Assembly: GCF_000017565.1 (NCBI RefSeq)
Contig: NC_009719.1
Coordinates: forward strand, 868,001-932,000
DNA from: Parvibaculum lavamentivorans DS-1
GTDB taxonomy: Bacteria; Pseudomonadota; Alphaproteobacteria; Parvibaculales; Parvibaculaceae
Direction of reading: 5' to 3'
DNA: 64,000 bases
Every line of letters begins with the position of its first letter. Within the stretch, counting starts at the first letter, position 1. Shown here piece by piece: positions 62,877-64,000 of the stretch. Position numbers and translations under genes: made by a program. The notes beneath the pieces are model-generated. The model had not been told where the DNA came from. It was given only the letters and a program-made list of their open reading frames with translations, and ran no database searches.

Positions 62877-64000
62877 TCAGCGCGGCGCCTCGCCCGTGTA
62901 GCGGGCGCGGGGGCGGATCATCAGGCCGGTACGGTACTGCTCGATCGCGTGGCCGATCCAGCCGGCGGTGCGGCCGAGGACGAAGATGCTGAGGCCCGCG
63001 CCGCGCGGCAGATGGAGCACGGCGCCGACGGTGGCGATGGCGAAATCGATGTTGGGCTTGAGGCCGCCCGCTTCCTCCATGACGCGGAAAATCCGTTGCG
63101 CGCGCAGGAAGTTAGCGTCGTCGCCATACTTCTCCGCAACCATGGAAAGAAGGGCCGCCGCGCGCGGATCGCCGTCCGGATAGAGGGGATGGCCGAAGCC
63201 CGGCACGGGATCATTGTCCTTCAACCGCTGCAGCACCGCATCTTCCACGTCCTGACGGTTCGACATGTCGAGAAGGAGGCTCTCGACGCGGCCCGACAGG
63301 CCGCCGTGACGCGGACCCTGCGCGGCGCAGATGCCAGCCTGGACCGCTGCATATAGCGTGGCGCCCGTCCCCGCGACGCAACGGACGGTGAAGGCGGAGG
63401 CGTTTAGCTCGTGATCTGCGGAGAGGACGAGAGCGGCGCGGATAAGCTCCGAGGCCGGCTTTTCACCCTGCGTGAGCGCACGGGTGAGAACTTCGTGGAC
63501 GGGTTTGTCGCTTGGCGCCTCGCCGGCGATGACGGCGGCGACGTAGCGGAGCAGGCGGGCGCCGGTGGTGGCGAGGCCGCGATCCGTCATATTGTAGACG
63601 GTGGCGTCCTCAAGCGCCGCTAATGGTAGCAGCGACAGGCAACGCTCGATGCGCGAGGTGCGCGCCAACTCCGCCGCCAGTCCCTTGAGGCGCTCGCTGG
63701 GAGCGAGAACCGCCTCCTTCGTGAATGGCTGCACATCGCGGCAACCCCAGATAAGTGCCGCTACTTGCTCGAGATTCGAGCTTTTGGCGAGGGCGGTGGC
63801 GTCCGAGCCGCGATAGTGGAGGCGGCCATCGGCGATGAGGGTGATGGCGGAATCGAGCACCGGCAGGCCGAAGCTGAGCGTGCCGGACCCTGCCGTCGCG
63901 TCCGGTTTTTCCGCGGAACGCCGCCGTTTAAGAGCCCGGACATCCTCCGCGCGGTAGCGTTTTGCGCGGCTGTCCGGCATGGGCTCGGAGCGGATCATGT
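62877..64000 (-). CDS. Citrate-synthase-family protein with N-terminal HTH (5' truncated)
   Basis: At least 373 codons in the window. The citrate-synthase core holds ADHELNAS, GFGHPLYPDGD and NIDFA, the His, His and Asp of the active site. The N-terminal IRSEPMPDSRAKRYRAEDVRAL is the end of the helix-turn-helix (MerR-like) domain found in a subgroup of citrate synthases, so the ATG at 63998 is internal and the true start lies beyond 64000. It could make citrate or 2-methylcitrate, or be a regulator-like paralogue. The final ARYTGEAPR is the native C-terminus. Confidence 0.82.
   Translation of the reverse strand, partial: MIRSEPMPDSRAKRYRAEDVRALKRRRSAEKPDATAGSGTLSFGLPVLDSAITLIADGRLHYRGSDATALAKSSNLEQVAALIWGCRDVQPFTKEAVLAPSERLKGLAAELARTSRIERCLSLLPLAALEDATVYNMTDRGLATTGARLLRYVAAVIAGEAPSDKPVHEVLTRALTQGEKPASELIRAALVLSADHELNASAFTVRCVAGTGATLYAAVQAGICAAQGPRHGGLSGRVESLLLDMSNRQDVEDAVLQRLKDNDPVPGFGHPLYPDGDPRAAALLSMVAEKYGDDANFLRAQRIFRVMEEAGGLKPNIDFAIATVGAVLHLPRGAGLSIFVLGRTAGWIGHAIEQYRTGLMIRPRARYTGEAPR

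Overview
The window is GC-rich, densely coded DNA from an alphaproteobacterium. The evidence is a B12-riboswitch-controlled BtuB-type receptor, betaine-lipid genes (btaA/btaB), the N-acetylglutaminylglutamine amide (NAGGN) osmolyte operon, and many acyl-CoA, crotonase, nitronate monooxygenase, TauD, flavin monooxygenase and MFS paralogues. The mix suggests a lipid- or hydrocarbon-degrading environmental organism of the Parvibaculum kind. That genus is my inference, not something proven here. I see no prophage, integrase, IS element or CRISPR array. The mobile-like material is limited to two intergenic palindromic repeats.

Layout. 1-2850: start of a MarR regulator with a perfect 19-bp operator, a small membrane protein, an acyl-CoA synthetase and a small lipoprotein. 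2858-7319: a sphingosine-phosphate-lyase-like PLP enzyme and a copper-type cluster (DUF2946, TonB receptor, YcnI). 7390-11535: two crotonases, BtuB and its cobalamin riboswitch. 11651-13703: tRNA-Pro(CGG), tRNA-Gln(TTG) and a Baeyer-Villiger-type monooxygenase. 13706-22218: the NAGGN operon (asnO, ngg, M42 peptidase) behind a heterodimeric ABC exporter. 22398-24449: btaA/btaB with a Pho-box-like site. 24434-31941: glutaryl-CoA dehydrogenase, two LysR regulators, an NAD-epimerase with a 36-residue partner, two nitronate monooxygenases and a Crp/Fnr regulator with a perfect palindrome. 32042-33810: two TauD-like dioxygenases, followed by about 420 bases of unexplained structured DNA. 34229-39958: DMT transporter, two beta-lactamase-fold hydrolases and a GH5 glycosidase. 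39945-47872: IclR regulator, modABC, a third TauD-like enzyme, a tandem duplicate of a DUF1214/DUF1254 gene pair and a dimethylformamidase-like protein. 47941-54828: oligopeptidase B, MsrB, MaoC protein, OmpA-like protein, acyl-CoA synthetase and crotonase. 55028-64000: cation/proton antiporter, an MFS / PhyH / EthA-like monooxygenase / MFS cluster, a nucleoside-sugar-type reductase and a citrate-synthase-like gene cut by the window end.

How the parts fit. Regulatory wiring can be read from the DNA in several places. An AATTCCG-N5-CGGAAT element occurs both in front of the IclR gene and in the modA/TauD divergent promoter, which ties about 7 kb into one probable regulon. BtuB has a complete riboswitch whose last hairpin abuts the Shine-Dalgarno. 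A three-unit Pho box lies, oddly, between two convergent genes. The functional themes are acyl-CoA and xenobiotic oxidation, membrane remodelling under phosphate stress, osmoprotection, and metal or cofactor uptake.
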